Shown: positions 1 to 14,654 of the stretch, one piece after another
How the letters are laid out: each line of letters begins with the position of its first letter
Numbering within the stretch: the stretch's first letter is position 1
Source: Epiperipatus broadwayi
Taxonomy: Eukaryota > Onychophora > Udeonychophora > Euonychophora > Peripatidae
DNA: 64,000 nt
NCBI GenBank assembly: GCA_028023455.1
Contig: JAQFVV010006271.1
Span: 4,622,173-4,686,172, forward strand
Reading direction: 5' to 3'
The notes under the pieces: model-generated
Database searches by the model: none
Told to the model about the DNA's origin: nothing
What the model saw: the letters and a program-made list of their open reading frames with translations, nothing else
Position numbers and translations under genes: made by a program

Positions 1-118
1 GAAAATTATAGATGATGTATAGTTAATAAATAAACTTAAATCCAAAGGAATTGAAAATTTAAAAGGTAACTTTGAGAACAATATAGAGTGTAAACAAGTA
101 CCACAAAGATGTAAAAAC

Positions 119-439
119 ATGTATCATAATGCAAAGGAAAGGTGGAAAATAAGTATGGAAGAAGTTATGTCCATAAGTATGCAGGAAAATAATATTTATT
201 ATAGAAAGTATGTTAAACAGTTATTTCAAGGAGAATTTTGTGGTAATACAGTAAGAGGAAAGGAAGGTAAATCCTTTGAAAAATGTTGTAAGAGTATGTT
301 TTTTGAGGAAACTTATAGTAAGTATAACTATACAGTAGATGATAATGTTAATAGTAACATTTCTCTGTTACTTTTGTTCAAAAATATTGAGAGTAGTCGA
401 GAAGTACATGGAGAGAGGAAAAGACTAATATTGATTTGA
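119..439 (+). CDS. Unidentified 106-codon ORF, probably an eroded retroelement fragment
   Basis: This open frame encodes a lysine- and glutamate-rich, mostly hydrophilic product with no motif I recognise. No signal peptide or membrane segment is evident. The same frame is interrupted by a stop a little upstream, near position 20, so the ATG is just the first one after that stop. It lies about 140 bases upstream of a sequence resembling the C-terminal GPY/F domain of an LTR-retrotransposon integrase. It could therefore be a decayed pol fragment of the same element, but no integrase core residues can be pointed to. It may also be a chance ORF. Confidence 0.25.
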   Translation: MYHNAKERWKISMEEVMSISMQENNIYYRKYVKQLFQGEFCGNTVRGKEGKSFEKCCKSMFFEETYSKYNYTVDDNVNSNISLLLLFKNIESSREVHGERKRLILI

Positions 440-580
440 TAAATTTAGATGACATGATTTCTTCACTGGCCCATAATTTGACTAATGGATTAATGAATTT
501 GTGTATGATTGGAAATTAAATGATTTATATAAGAACATATTTATTTGAAGTAAAGACAAGTCAGTGACTCACAGAATTAT

Positions 581-721
581 AAGTTCAAAAAGTTTTTGAA
601 TGTATGTGAGGGACCATTCCAAATAAAAAGAAAAGTGGGGGAGAATGTATTTCTCATAGAAACCCCTGAAGGTGAAAAAAGTACCTTCAATATCTGAAGC
701 TTAAAGCCATTAGCACCACCC
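581..721 (+). pseudogene. LTR-retrotransposon integrase C-terminal (GPY/F) fragment
   Basis: Frame translation shows an EGPF core followed by a beta-rich stretch (VGENVFLIETPEGE) and then a SLKPL ending. This is the order seen in the GPY/F module at the C-terminus of Gypsy/BEL-type integrases, which contacts DNA or chromatin. One in-frame TGA sits just before SLKPL, where related proteins usually have an arginine, consistent with CGA to TGA decay. No catalytic core is seen upstream in the window, so only the tail survives. It differs in sequence from the integrase tail at 5309-5614 and so represents another element family. Confidence 0.5.
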
Positions 722-1615
722 AATTATATATATATATATTCATTAAAGTAACTTTATTATTTCATCTTATGATATTTATCAATATGACCAAAAGTCGTTA
801 GTAATAGTGTAAATACACATATGGAAGACTAAAAAAATAGAGTGAAAAATATTTATAGTCAAAGTAGTTTTGAAAATTTTCATTATATAACATACAAATG
901 TTATTTGATATTAGACCTTGTAAAATTGACTAATGGTGATGAGTGGATGATTTAATGCATTGAAGATATAGAGTGTAGGATTTTAATGTCTGTGATAATT
1001 GTAAATATTTGTATGATTAAGTCTTTTTTGAGGAAGTTGGCAGAACTATAAATGTATGATGTGGCTCATAACTCTATATGAAGTTATAGTAAAGTCTGAA
1101 GCTGACAGATGTCCCAGACTTATTATTCATTGGCAGATAAGAAGAAATCCTTGATGGCAGGATTTATACTTAGATATGTATTGTAATTTTTTTTTAAAAA
1201 ATGTATTCAGTAGTTTTCCTAACCTACATAAAATAAAAGCTATTCAAACATGAAGGTCCTTGATTAGCATCAATAATCAGCACAACTTAGTTCACAAGGT
1301 AGTTGCCAGATTCTCCAGAAATTAAAATTAGATTTGATTAACATTTAATCAGCTTATTTTATTATTAGAAGTGATTGAAAAATGAGATATCTCTGTTGTT
1401 TTGAATCTTAAGCTCATTGTAGAAGTTAATTTTCATTTGTTTATTTTATGTTATAAGAAAAGTAACTTTAAAGCTAGTGTTTTCAATGTCCAAGGCAGGA
1501 CTTGAATAAATATAAGTTATTCATTAATTAAAGTTATATTCTCATTTTATGACAAAATTGAATGTTTAAGGTTTAGGCCCATAATAGTGTCACTGAAATA
1601 AACAACAAATATGTC

Positions 1616-1665
<50 letters not shown>

Positions 1666-1668
1666 TAG

Positions 1669-1708
<40 letters not shown>

Positions 1709-2624
1709 CTATTGTTAAGCTTTAAGAAACTAAAACATATGAACATATATTTTTTTTAACAATGCAATAAAAATATAATTATTAGAGAGTAACTAATAAT
1801 ATTTGGGTTTATAAATGAATTTTGTTCTGTAATATATTTGGCTTGCATGAAACAAAGACTAAATGATTTTCTTGTTTGACTCTAACTTTAGAGCATTGTT
1901 GTCAAGAAAGTTGCAGAGAAAAACGTAAAAATGTAAAAATTTAATTGTGAAATCCAATATAATTTTTTGTTAAAAAAAAAAACTAGAGATGTGATTATAC
2001 TACATAAATGGTAGATATATATAAAAAAATGCATATAGGTATACTAAGAAGATAAGGATAAAAGGAATAAACAAATTCCATATTGCTTTGATAAGGATAA
2101 GGTATTTGAAATTTTTGGCTAACATATTAAATAATATGTAAATCAAGACAGATAGAAAAAAACAGATGTTTATTTGTATTGAAGTTAAAATGTTTAATGA
2201 TTTAGGAGACAAAAAAAGGTCCATTATTTTTTTTCTCTGTAGATGGGAAGTATCATGAATATTCAGATTAATGATCAAAGTATAAAAAATAAAGAAGTTT
2301 GTTGATCTTGTTTGGTTTTTCTTTTGCTTGATAGATAGATAATGGAAAATTCTTGGAAATATAGATTTAAATTGATCATTATGGCAACCTAAAGCTTTTA
2401 TATAGAATTGTTTACTGTTGATTCTTGCTTTAAAATATTAAATTCGCTATAATCAAACTTAAGAAAAACATATAGGTAAATAAATAAATTTTGAAAACAA
2501 TTCAATACGATATAAAAGTTTTACTTAAATAGGATTGATATTATTTTACATATTTTATTTTTCTGTTAATGCAGTCACCATAGTAACATTATTACATATA
2601 ATTCAATGTTTTTATGTTATGTAT
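722..2624. other. AT-rich stretch without recognisable genes; two (TA)n runs
   Basis: No supported coding region or RNA gene was found. It contains (TA)n runs at about 1618-1662 and 1672-1705. The second run forms the loop of a hairpin described separately. Confidence 0.6.
1664..1713. repeat. Hairpin with (TA)n loop
   Basis: A (TA)n run is flanked by perfect 9-base inverted arms, AATAGCTTA on the left and TAAGCTATT on the right. The sequence beyond the repeat is thus itself duplicated in inverted form. A second (TA)n run ends just before the left arm. Confidence 0.8.
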
Positions 2625-4606
2625 TATAACGGGATGATCCTTTTCAGGACTCGAGGAAATCGCATCTACCTATAGTTGGACTTTGAGTCTTCTTATAGAA
2701 AGCCATGGATGATGTGATTTAAAATATAATCCAATCCACTCCTCAATTAATATCCTCATTAGCCTTGGAATTCGAGCTCAGAGTAGAAATCGCAATTGAC
2801 TCTCTTCAGGCATTTCCACAAGTATGCCACAGTAATGATAAATTTAGTATAAGCTATATATAACTTTTTTTATAAATATTAAATCACTAAGTTGATTCAA
2901 TATATATATATATATATATAGTTGATTCAATATATATATATATATATATATATGAGTATGTATATTTATAATTATTGGCTTTATAAAATGACTATATAAA
3001 ATAAACAAACGAGACCTGTTTAATTTTAAAATCAAGTTTAACACATTTTAATCCGTAATAGAAACAAAAATATTATCACATAAATAATAAAAAATATTAA
3101 AATTTAGAATTATAATCTGTTCTTTTATATAATACAATAATAAGCTATTTAACATTCAGAAACTCAATGTAATTATTTACATATATATAATTTAATATCA
3201 TGTGTACAATAAATAATACCACCATACATTATAAATCTACGTATTATGTCATTAAAATGATTCAATGTGTGTTATATGCCTATATAAGATAACATCCATT
3301 CACACTAAATTAATAATTGAATGTATTCTGATATTAATTATATATGTTTAAAAAGAAATTATGATAATTGTCAGGTAAGATTCAATTTGGGATATAATAA
3401 AACTTACTTCCAAATTAAAATAATTTTAAAATGTTTACCTTAGTCAGCCGTCATTTTTACCAGAGCATATATCAAACTATCAACATCTAAATTTTATTAA
3501 ATAAATAAAAATAAAACGTTCAACTTATCAGTTCTCCAATTTAATATGCGAAGTAATTTTTCAACGTAAATATAATTATCTCCAAAGGAAATAAAGTTTA
3601 AGAGTTATTAAAGTGCACAACGAAGTATTCCAAGATGAGAAAGAATAATGGTTTTGTATCCCTCCTTAAATGCAATAAAATGATGATAAATGTTGAAAGG
3701 TAAAGTTCCTTGAACATCCTTCGAAGAGGTAATCCAAATATTTATTTCTTTAAATATTTGCATAGTAAAATATTTAAAATCTTCTTCAATATAATACTCT
3801 ATTATTAAGGCAACTTTTTAGTGGAAATTATGATGATTATACTTTAGGAATTAAGTAGGAATAAATTTACATGTTCAGGTTTAAAACATCAGCAGAAATC
3901 CTTGGCATAAATTGCCTAGCCAAAGAACATCTTTATAAATTTTTGTCTTCTTAAATATATATTTTGAAAACTCATTTAGAAGATGTTGATAACTCTTATA
4001 ACTTGTCAATTTCAATGATTATTTGTTTATAGTTCTTTGTAATAATAAAAGTAAGTAAATTGATTACTTGAAGAATGTTTTAAAATATTGAATTTTCTTT
4101 TTTTTTTAAATGTGTTCTAAATTCGAACACATTTAAATTTACAGAGAGTAGTTATTACCTTGATAACTAAATAGAAGATTATTGTTATAAAAATATTAGT
4201 TCATATTTATACTTGGATCAATTTCTGCAAGCATATCGCATAATCATGCTCACACTCTCTATTGTTTAAAATATACAATTTGTAATGAACTTTAAACATT
4301 TATTTTCTTTGTTTCAACTGATAAAATGCAATGATAACTTACAGCATTCATTGTTAATGTCAACATTTGGTTAATAAAAAAAATACTATTAGTTAGAAAC
4401 ATTTATTTATGTGTGTGTATAAACAAATTAGAATAATTCATTTTTAGAATTATTGTTTTAATATTAATTAGTTTATGTATATAGCTGATATATGAAAAGC
4501 TTAAGATAGGTGTATGTTATTTATATCTATTGATTCGATATAGGCAGAGTTAAATTCACAAAGAAACACAAATTGTTTTAGGTGAGGCTCATATGGTACT
4601 CTCACA
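2625..4606 (-). repeat. 3' LTR of the 2625-9733 element
   Basis: It aligns along its whole length with 7734-9733. Examples are the shared blocks beginning GATCCTTTTCAGGACTC at the left end and the shared ending GGTACTCTCACA. Relative to the other copy it has a duplicated GTTGATTCAATATATA block near 2900-2950 and lacks the long (TA)n expansion present in the right copy. Confidence 0.85.
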
Positions 4607-4625
4607 TTACCCCCTTCCTTAAAAG
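4607..4625 (-). promoter_or_regulatory. Polypurine tract (plus-strand primer site)
   Basis: Read on the minus strand this is CTTTTAAGGAAGGGGGTAA, immediately followed by the LTR start TGTGAGAG. A purine-rich tract abutting the 3' LTR is the expected position of a PPT, where second-strand DNA synthesis begins. This orients the element on the minus strand. Confidence 0.75.
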
Positions 4626-4808
4626 AGTTCAAATTTTATATTTACCATTAAAATTTGGACACTTAATGTGTGTCAATGTTTGCATTAAATATAAAGTTGT
4701 GGAGCTTGTTTATTTCCTGCTTTTATCAACCCTTATTATTTGCTCTATTTTTTTCTAACCCTTTCTCTTTCTCTATATTAAGCATCATTCAATTTAAATA
4801 AAAGGACA

Positions 4809-4812
4809 AGAA

Positions 4813-4857
<45 letters not shown>

Positions 4858-4913
4858 CCTTCTATGTATATATATATAACCCTATATATATATATATATA
4901 TATATATAGGGTT
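4809..4913. repeat. Two tandem hairpins with (TA)n loops
   Basis: First hairpin: AGAAGGTT (4809-4816), (TA)n, AACCTTCT (4856-4863). Second hairpin: AACCCTA (4879-4885), (TA)n, TAGGGTT (4907-4913). The arms differ between the two hairpins while the loop is always TA. Both lie inside the LTR element. Confidence 0.8.
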
Positions 4914-5308
4914 CTTTCTTTTTCTCCCCTTTTTTATTTTTCTTTAATGGATTTATTGTTATGTGCCTCTTTTATAGATGACACATATGTTTGTTTGGTA
5001 GTCTTCATCCTGCTTTTCTTTAAGACTCATGGACTTTTTGAGAACTATCCAAAACATAAGAACATCCATCATTCAGCATGGATTAACTTTTAAAATGATT
5101 TTAGTTTCCAGGTATCCTAAGAATTAATTTTAATTGCTTAACATACCCTCATTAAAGAAAATTAATGTCTTTTTTGACTTACATACATCCTTATACGTAT
5201 AGATACCTATATACTTTTAAATAAAAACTTTCCCTCTCCTTACCTATTCCAAGTTATCTTTTATTCCAATATTTTACTCTGTACATAACTAGAATGTGGC
5301 AAACATTA

Positions 5309-5610
5309 TTAATTTGTTTGACCAAAATAGGGTTTTAAAGCTCTAGCATTGTATGTGCCTTTAATGTCTCCCTTTATTTTTATTCAGAATGCATTGGGAC
5401 CTGTTAGCTTTATGATAGTATAAGGTCCTTCATATTGATGGTAAAAATTTTGATATTTGCTCTCTTGGGGTTTACTCATATGAGGTGTTTTTATAAAAAC
5501 TCAATCCCCAATTTTGAATTTGTGTGAAATTGTCTTCACATTTTTATTTCTTTGACTAGCCTTTTTTTTAACAAGTTGTTTGTAAGCTTTTACTCTATTT
5601 TCTCTTGTAT

Positions 5611-5614
<4 letters not shown>
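5309..5614 (-). pseudogene. Integrase C-terminal GPY/F tail of the LTR element
   Basis: The frame starts at the MDTRENR stretch and runs through HKFKIGD, a stop, VFIKTPHMSKPQE, YHQYEGPYTIIKLTGPNAF, a stop, then IKGTYNARALKPYFGQTN and a terminal double stop. The basic region, KIGD, EGPY and LKPY landmarks are those of the C-terminal GPY/F domain of Gypsy-group integrases. Both internal stops are TGA at positions where family members normally carry tryptophan (TGG to TGA), so this is point-mutation decay rather than a different product. A (TA)n run is fused in frame upstream and is not protein-coding in origin. The catalytic core and zinc-binding domain of the integrase are absent. Confidence 0.75.
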
Positions 5615-5658
<44 letters not shown>

Positions 5659-5660
5659 CT

Positions 5661-5707
<47 letters not shown>
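5613..5707. repeat. (TA)n microsatellite pair
   Basis: Two long (TA)n runs are separated by AAATCTCT. They interrupt the pol region of the LTR element and create spurious Tyr-Ile ORFs on both strands. Confidence 0.9.
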
Positions 5708-5709
<2 letters not shown>

Positions 5710-6027
5710 ACAAAGCACATATACATTGGCTTAATGCTGATTGTTACTACAATATATATCCATGTACAAAAATATATAATAATGGACTTGCATTTTAACC
5801 ATAACTTGTACTCTAATAAACCGGTAAGTATTTTTTTATACTTTGGTTAACTTGATAGATTCTTTTTTATTAATATATATTTCCCTTATTTATATACATA
5901 TATACATTAATTTAATTTTCCCTTTATGGAAAATCATATTAGGATTCATCCATTTGCACAAAAACCATTTCACATTTCAAGTCTGCAACTTTTGAAGTCT
6001 GTCCCATATTACATGCTATCTTTTTTT

Positions 6028-6546
6028 CTAGACATTAGTATTCATTTGCCTAATAAATGTAAATAGACCTTCGTATGTATTGCATAACTTATGATAATGT
6101 GAACTTTTTTGGCTATTACTGTCTAATGTGGCTGTTTCCAACATCACTTGATAATTCTCTATAATTTGGACATCCGTTTGATTATGGAAACATATTATGT
6201 CCCATGACGTATTTTTAAGATGATCAAATCTATTAATTTCTCTTGCTTTAATGCAATCATCTTTCATAAAATAACAGTTTTTTTCACTAACTATCGTTTT
6301 AATAGCTAAAAGCATTCTCTGGATGTAATTATCATGATTACAAATTTTATGTTTAAATTTTGATTGCCTATTATGACAATCTTCTGCTGTAAGCTTTTGA
6401 ACAAATAGTAATTCTCTTCGAATTTTACTTCTATATTCATGAACTTTATTTTCAGAACAAACTTTATGTTCTGAACATAAGATGCTCACATTTACTTGCA
6501 TTTCTTGGTTACATAACGTTTCTGCTTCCATATTATTCATGGACAA
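6028..6546 (-). CDS. Unidentified 172-codon ORF in the LTR element
   Basis: It lies between the gag-like ORF and the integrase tail on the same strand, so it is probably part of the element's gag-pol. The predicted product is hydrophilic, rich in Cys and His (for example LCNQEM, ICNHDNY, CFHNQTD, HKLCNTYEG), and has no transmembrane segment. I cannot fit a canonical CCHC knuckle, protease DTG or RT motif. The cysteines and histidines might be a degenerate zinc-binding region of gag, which is an inference. Its frame is fully open from ATG to stop, unlike the neighbouring integrase remnant. Confidence 0.4.
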   Translation of the reverse strand: MSMNNMEAETLCNQEMQVNVSILCSEHKVCSENKVHEYRSKIRRELLFVQKLTAEDCHNRQSKFKHKICNHDNYIQRMLLAIKTIVSEKNCYFMKDDCIKAREINRFDHLKNTSWDIICFHNQTDVQIIENYQVMLETATLDSNSQKSSHYHKLCNTYEGLFTFIRQMNTNV

Positions 6547-6816
6547 GTTTAATAAATATAAATCAATGTCACTGACATGTTTTGGGGATTACTTTTTCAA
6601 ATTAAAATTAATAGAATGGTATTCTATCTTAATATTGGAAACTTGAAGAATCAAACCAATAAAAAATTCATGGGCAAGTGAAGTTTTAGCAATAAAAAAA
6701 TGTTTAGTGCCATTATTAGTTTCAAAAATAAAACCAGGCATATTTTTTGTAAGATAATGGCTTGTTGAGGTTCACTTGAGTGGTGGATAATCATCTCATC
6801 ATCTTTTTTTTAATTT

Positions 6817-7278
6817 TTATTTTATAGAACTTATGTCTTCTCTTAATTCCACTTCCATATTATCCATATCAACTTTAGTTACCATATTATCATTCATTCT
6901 AGCCATTTCACCCTTCATATCAGCATTCATTTTATTTATATCAGCTTTGGTTATCATATCAGCTTTTATATTATCCATATCAGCTTTGGTGACCATATCA
7001 GCTTTCATATTATCCATACTAGATTTCATTTTATTCATAACAGAATTCATATTATCCATCTTTGCTTCCATGCTAACTTGTAGATGCATTATCATTAGAA
7101 CCAATTGAGCTATATACTTATCACTTTCTTGTACTGTTATAGCTTCAGTTTCTTTTTGTGCTAGAAGTAATATTTGAACTTGTGAAGGATGTTCATCTTC
7201 TGCTACAGACCCTTCAGACATTAGGACTTGTAAAGATCCTTGTTCATTACTATTTTTTTTTCTACTTCTAGTTATCAT
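6817..7278 (-). CDS. Gag-like protein with coiled-coil heptad/undecad repeats
   Basis: This is the first ORF downstream of the 5' LTR and PBS on the minus strand, the normal place for gag. The 153-codon product begins MITRSRKKNSNEQG and contains from about residue 70 a run of imperfect repeats of the form MDNMKADMVTKADMDN (four to five units). They are strongly amphipathic and methionine-rich, and predicted to be coiled coil. Short basic N-terminal tails followed by coiled-coil segments occur in gag proteins of some Gypsy-group elements. No CCHC knuckle follows in the same frame. The near-identical repeat units suggest recent internal duplication. A host coiled-coil gene is less likely because the ORF sits inside the LTRs. 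Confidence 0.5.
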   Translation of the reverse strand: MITRSRKKNSNEQGSLQVLMSEGSVAEDEHPSQVQILLLAQKETEAITVQESDKYIAQLVLMIMHLQVSMEAKMDNMNSVMNKMKSSMDNMKADMVTKADMDNIKADMITKADINKMNADMKGEMARMNDNMVTKVDMDNMEVELREDISSIK

Positions 7279-7297
7279 TAATGAAAAATTTCTAATG

Positions 7298-7714
<417 letters not shown>

Positions 7715-7733
7715 GCCATAAGTCTGGGCACCA
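7715..7733 (-). promoter_or_regulatory. Primer-binding site
   Basis: On the minus strand, directly after the LTR end CGTTATACA, comes TGGTGCCCAGACTTATGGC. Starting with TGG (complement of tRNA CCA) immediately at the LTR boundary is the hallmark of a tRNA primer site. The specific tRNA cannot be assigned by eye. Confidence 0.7.
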
Positions 7734-8009
7734 TGTATAACGAGACGATCCTTTTCAGGACTCAGGGAATTCGCATCTACCTATAGTCGGACTTAGAGTC
7801 TTTTTATAGAATGACATGGATGATGTGATTTAAAATATAATCAAATTCACTCCTCCATTAATAACCTTGTTACCCTCGGAATTCGAGCTCAGAGTAGAAA
7901 TCACAATTGACTCTCTTCAGGCATTTCCACAAGTATCCCATAGTAATGATAAATTTAGTATAAGCTATATATAACTTTTTTGTAAATATTAAATCACTAA
8001 GTTGATTCA

Positions 8010-8040
<31 letters not shown>

Positions 8041-8259
8041 AGTATGTATATCTTTAATTATTGGCTTTATAAAATGACTAAATAAAATAAACAAACGAGA
8101 CCTGTTTAATTTTAAAATCAAGTTTAACACATTTTAATCCGTAATAAAAACAAAAATATTATCACATAAATAATAAAAAATATTAAAATTTAGAATTATA
8201 ATCTGTTCTTTTATATAAAACAATAATAAGCTATTTAACATTCAGAAACTATAATGTAA

Positions 8260-8332
<73 letters not shown>

Positions 8333-9733
8333 AATATCATGTGTACAATAAATAATAACACCATACATTATAAATATATGTATTGTGTCATTAAAATGAT
8401 TCAGTGTGTGTTATATGCCTATATAAGATAACATCCATTCACACTAGATTAATAATAGAATGTATTCTAATATTAATTATGTATGTTTAAAAAGAAATTA
8501 TGATAATTGTCAGGTAAGATTCAATTTGGAATATAATAAAACTTACTTCCAAATTGAAATAATTTAAAAACATTTACTTTAGTCAGCTGTCATTTTCACC
8601 AAAGCAGATATCAAACTATCAACATCTAAATTTTATTAAATAAATAAAAATAAAACGTTCATCTTATCAGTTCTCCAATTTAATATGCGAAGTAATTTTT
8701 CCACGTAAATGTAATTATCCCCAAAGGAAATAAAGTTTAAGAGTTATTAAAGTGCACAATGAAGTATTCCAAGATGAGAAAGAATAATGGTTTTGTATCC
8801 CTCTTTAAACGAAATAAAATTACGATGAATGTTGAAAGGTAAAGTTCTTTGATCATCCTTTGAAGAGGTAATCCAAATATTCATTCCTTTAAATATTTGC
8901 TAGTAAAATATTTAAAATCTTCTTCAATATAATACTCCATTATTAAGGCAACTTTTTAGTGGAAATTATGATGATTATACTTTAGGCATTAAGTAGGAAT
9001 AAATTTACATGTTCAGGTTTAAAACATCAGCAGAAATCCTTGGCATAAATTACCTAGCCAAAGAACATCTTTATAAATTTTTGTCTTCTTAAATACATAT
9101 TTTGAAAACTCATTTCTAAGAAGTTGATAACTCATAACCTTGTCAATTTCAATGATTATTTTTTATAGTTCTTTGTAATATTAAAAGTAAGTTAATTGAT
9201 TATTTGAAGAAAGTTTTAAAATATTGAATCTTTTTTCTTAAATGTGTTCTAAATTCGAACACATTTAAATTTACAGATGTAATTATTACCTTGATAACTA
9301 AATAGAAGATTATTGTTATAACAATATTAGTTCATTTTTATACTTGGATCAATTTCTGCAAGCATATCACATAATCATGCTCATGCTCTCTATTGTTTAA
9401 AATAAACAATTTGTAATAAATTTTAAATGTTTATTCCCTTTGTTTCAACTGATAAAATGCAATGATGACTTACAGCATTGTCAATGTCAACGTTTGGTTA
9501 ATAAAAAAAATACTATTAGTTAGAAATATTTATTCATGTGTATGTATAAACAAATTAAAATAATTCATTTTTAGAATTATTCTTTTAATATTAATTAGTT
9601 TATGTATATAGCTGATATATGAAAAGCTTAAAATAGGTGTATGTTATTTATATCTATTGATTCGATATAGGCATAGTTAAATTCACAAAGAAACACAAAT
9701 TGTTTTAGGTGAGGCTCATATGGTACTCTCACA
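7734..9733 (-). repeat. 5' LTR of the 2625-9733 element
   Basis: It is the direct-repeat partner of 2625-4606. It contains a (TA)n expansion at about 8265-8328 where the partner has only a few TA units near 3180-3190. The LTRs were identical at insertion, so this difference arose afterwards. Confidence 0.85.
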
Positions 9734-12625
<2,892 letters not shown>

Positions 12626-12634
12626 CCATCAGTT

Positions 12635-12675
<41 letters not shown>

Positions 12676-12690
12676 ATAACTGATGGAAAG

Positions 12691-12734
<44 letters not shown>

Positions 12735-12740
12735 CTTTCC
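12626..12740. repeat. Two overlapping TA-loop hairpins
   Basis: Hairpin 1: CCATCAGTTACAATA (12626-12640), (TA)n, TATTGATAACTGATGG (12671-12686). Hairpin 2: GGAAAGTTAT (12685-12694), (TA)n, ATAACTTTCC (12731-12740). The right arm of the first shares its last bases with the left arm of the second. Confidence 0.85.
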
Positions 12741-12741
12741 A

Positions 12742-13405
12742 GTCCACCTTTTAAAATAATTTCCTAGGAAACAAAACAAAAACAAATCCCTATGAAACTA
12801 GATAATTCAAGGATGTGATAGTACCTATATTTATATTCATACCATGAGGATATAATTTCTTATATTTAAAAATAACTACACTATTTTTTGTCAGTAAAAG
12901 GGTGTTTTTCAAGTAAAGATAAGAGAAGTCTTACATGCAAACATATTTTTGTCATAAAGATGGTTCAGGAAGATGTCATTCATGATTTTAAATCGTATAT
13001 CCCCAACATTATCAATTGCAAAAGTAAAAATTTGGTATATTTAATAGAATATAATAAATAGGTGCTTGAGTCATTACAAATGTGAGTCAGCAAACAGTGT
13101 ACATATTACAATGAACAACCATAGGTTTATTGTTTTACATAAAAATGAAGATAGACCAGTTTTTAAACATTTCAGTTTTCCTAATCACTCGATTGATACT
13201 TTAAGAGTGGTAATATTGGTAGATAATTTTTCTTCCATGAGAGAAAAAAACAGAAGGATTTTAATTTTTTATTTTTAAATTTAAGTCCTTATATCATCAT
13301 GGTATGAATATGAATATAGATACAATCACATCCTTAAATTACCTAGTTATTTAGGAAGTGTTTTTTTTTTTTTTTGTTTTTTGGAAAATTATTTTATAGG
13401 TGGAC
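12742..13405. mobile_element. Inverted-repeat element containing a PLE/GIY-YIG remnant
   Basis: The arms at about 12742-12880 and 13262-13405 are imperfect inverted copies. GTCCACC opens the left arm and GGTGGAC closes the right, with CATACCATGA and TCATGGTATG inside. The central part carries a short coding remnant. Inverted duplication of element ends is common among PLE copies; alternatively this is a foldback DNA element that captured the fragment. Confidence 0.6.
13066..13278 (+). pseudogene. GIY-YIG endonuclease C-terminal remnant (PLE type)
   Basis: The frame contains NNHRFIVLHKNEDRPVFKHF followed by NHSIDTLRVVIL. This matches the second half of the GIY-YIG domain in Penelope-like and related elements, where a R..H conserved helix precedes a P(V)xxHF..x.H(S/D)I...V segment. 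The GIY and YIG strands and the upstream RT are missing, so the fragment cannot encode an active nuclease. The apparent start is a TTG and not meaningful. Confidence 0.55.
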
Positions 13406-13419
13406 TTGTAAGAATATAT

Positions 13420-13822
13420 ATGTAAATAATATTTTTGGGTATAAACATGTATTGCTTTGCATTACAATCCGATATTTTGACTGGTGACAGACTATCAACT
13501 GCCATTATCAAGGTTAACTTTTGAAAGAAAAATCATTAGAGCTTAAACAATAACGTGACTCGGTGCGAGATGAGAAATGAGATTCAACATGAAATAGTTC
13601 AGCATTCACAATATGAGGCTTATCAAAATGTTTATTTCCCTCAGTTCTTTCACCTAATAATTTTAAGTTAATATTAGATAAAATGAGTGGTTATTGTTTG
13701 AGATCTAACCATTTTTCTTTCAAAAGCTGACCATGATAATAGTGTTTGCTAGTCCATTGAAATATAGGATTGTAATGCAAAATAATACATGGTTTATATC
13801 CAAAAATATTATTTTATCTACA
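13420..13822. repeat. MITE-like inverted-repeat element
   Basis: The outer left arm runs AATATTTTTGGGTATAAACA then CATTACAATCC. The right arm runs GGATTGTAATGC then GGTTTATATCCAAAAATATT. The homology continues inward (TTGAAAGAAAAATCATTAG versus CTAACCATTTTTCTTTCAAA), giving arms of roughly 130 bases around a unique centre of about 130 bases. There is no coding potential. Target duplication not resolved. Confidence 0.65.
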
Positions 13823-14206
13823 TCATATAACCGTGAAAACATTATATATATATATATATAAATATATACAGATTTTTTGGTGTTTACATTTATAATAGTA
13901 TATTTTTATGGTTTTTTGATATATTTTAATATATAATAATGATAATATATGTATGGTTTTAGTATTTTTAAAAAAAATATTTTTGTGAAAGAGTTTTTTT
14001 GTATTTTTTTACACAAAGTTTTGTAAATATTTTTTGTACAAGGTTTTGTAAAGATTTTTTGCCTATGGAAATTATTTTTGTTCTGTGATATGTAACTCTT
14101 TGTAATATTTTAGAGTTTATTCGGAAATACTCATTTTGCTGGGCTTTCTGATAAAAAACAGTCTGCTCGTTGAATATTAAAGCAGATTTATAGAGAAGTA
14201 ATTGTG

Positions 14207-14310
<104 letters not shown>

Positions 14311-14654
14311 AAGCAGTCGATCTGATGCTCAGATCATGCTTCACAGCCCATTTACAGTCTCCTACCACCAAATCATATTTAAACCCATCCTTACGCACAT
14401 ATACATATGTATTAATATATATTTTTCCTTTGCTTAACCATTTAAACATAATTGACATAGATATTTATATATCTTAATGCAAAATAATTTAATAAATAAA
14501 TATTTAATATTATTTTAATGTGTATGAGTGGATAAATATATATATTTTCAGTGTGGGATGATTGATAAGAAATCATATAAATAATTATATTATTCACATA
14601 CCTTAAAATTCATATATGAAACATATTGTTTTTTTATATTTAATTTTAGTGGTC

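Noticed and set aside
6817-7278. Host coiled-coil gene
   Set aside because: The ORF is enclosed by LTRs, directly downstream of a PBS, so gag is the better reading.
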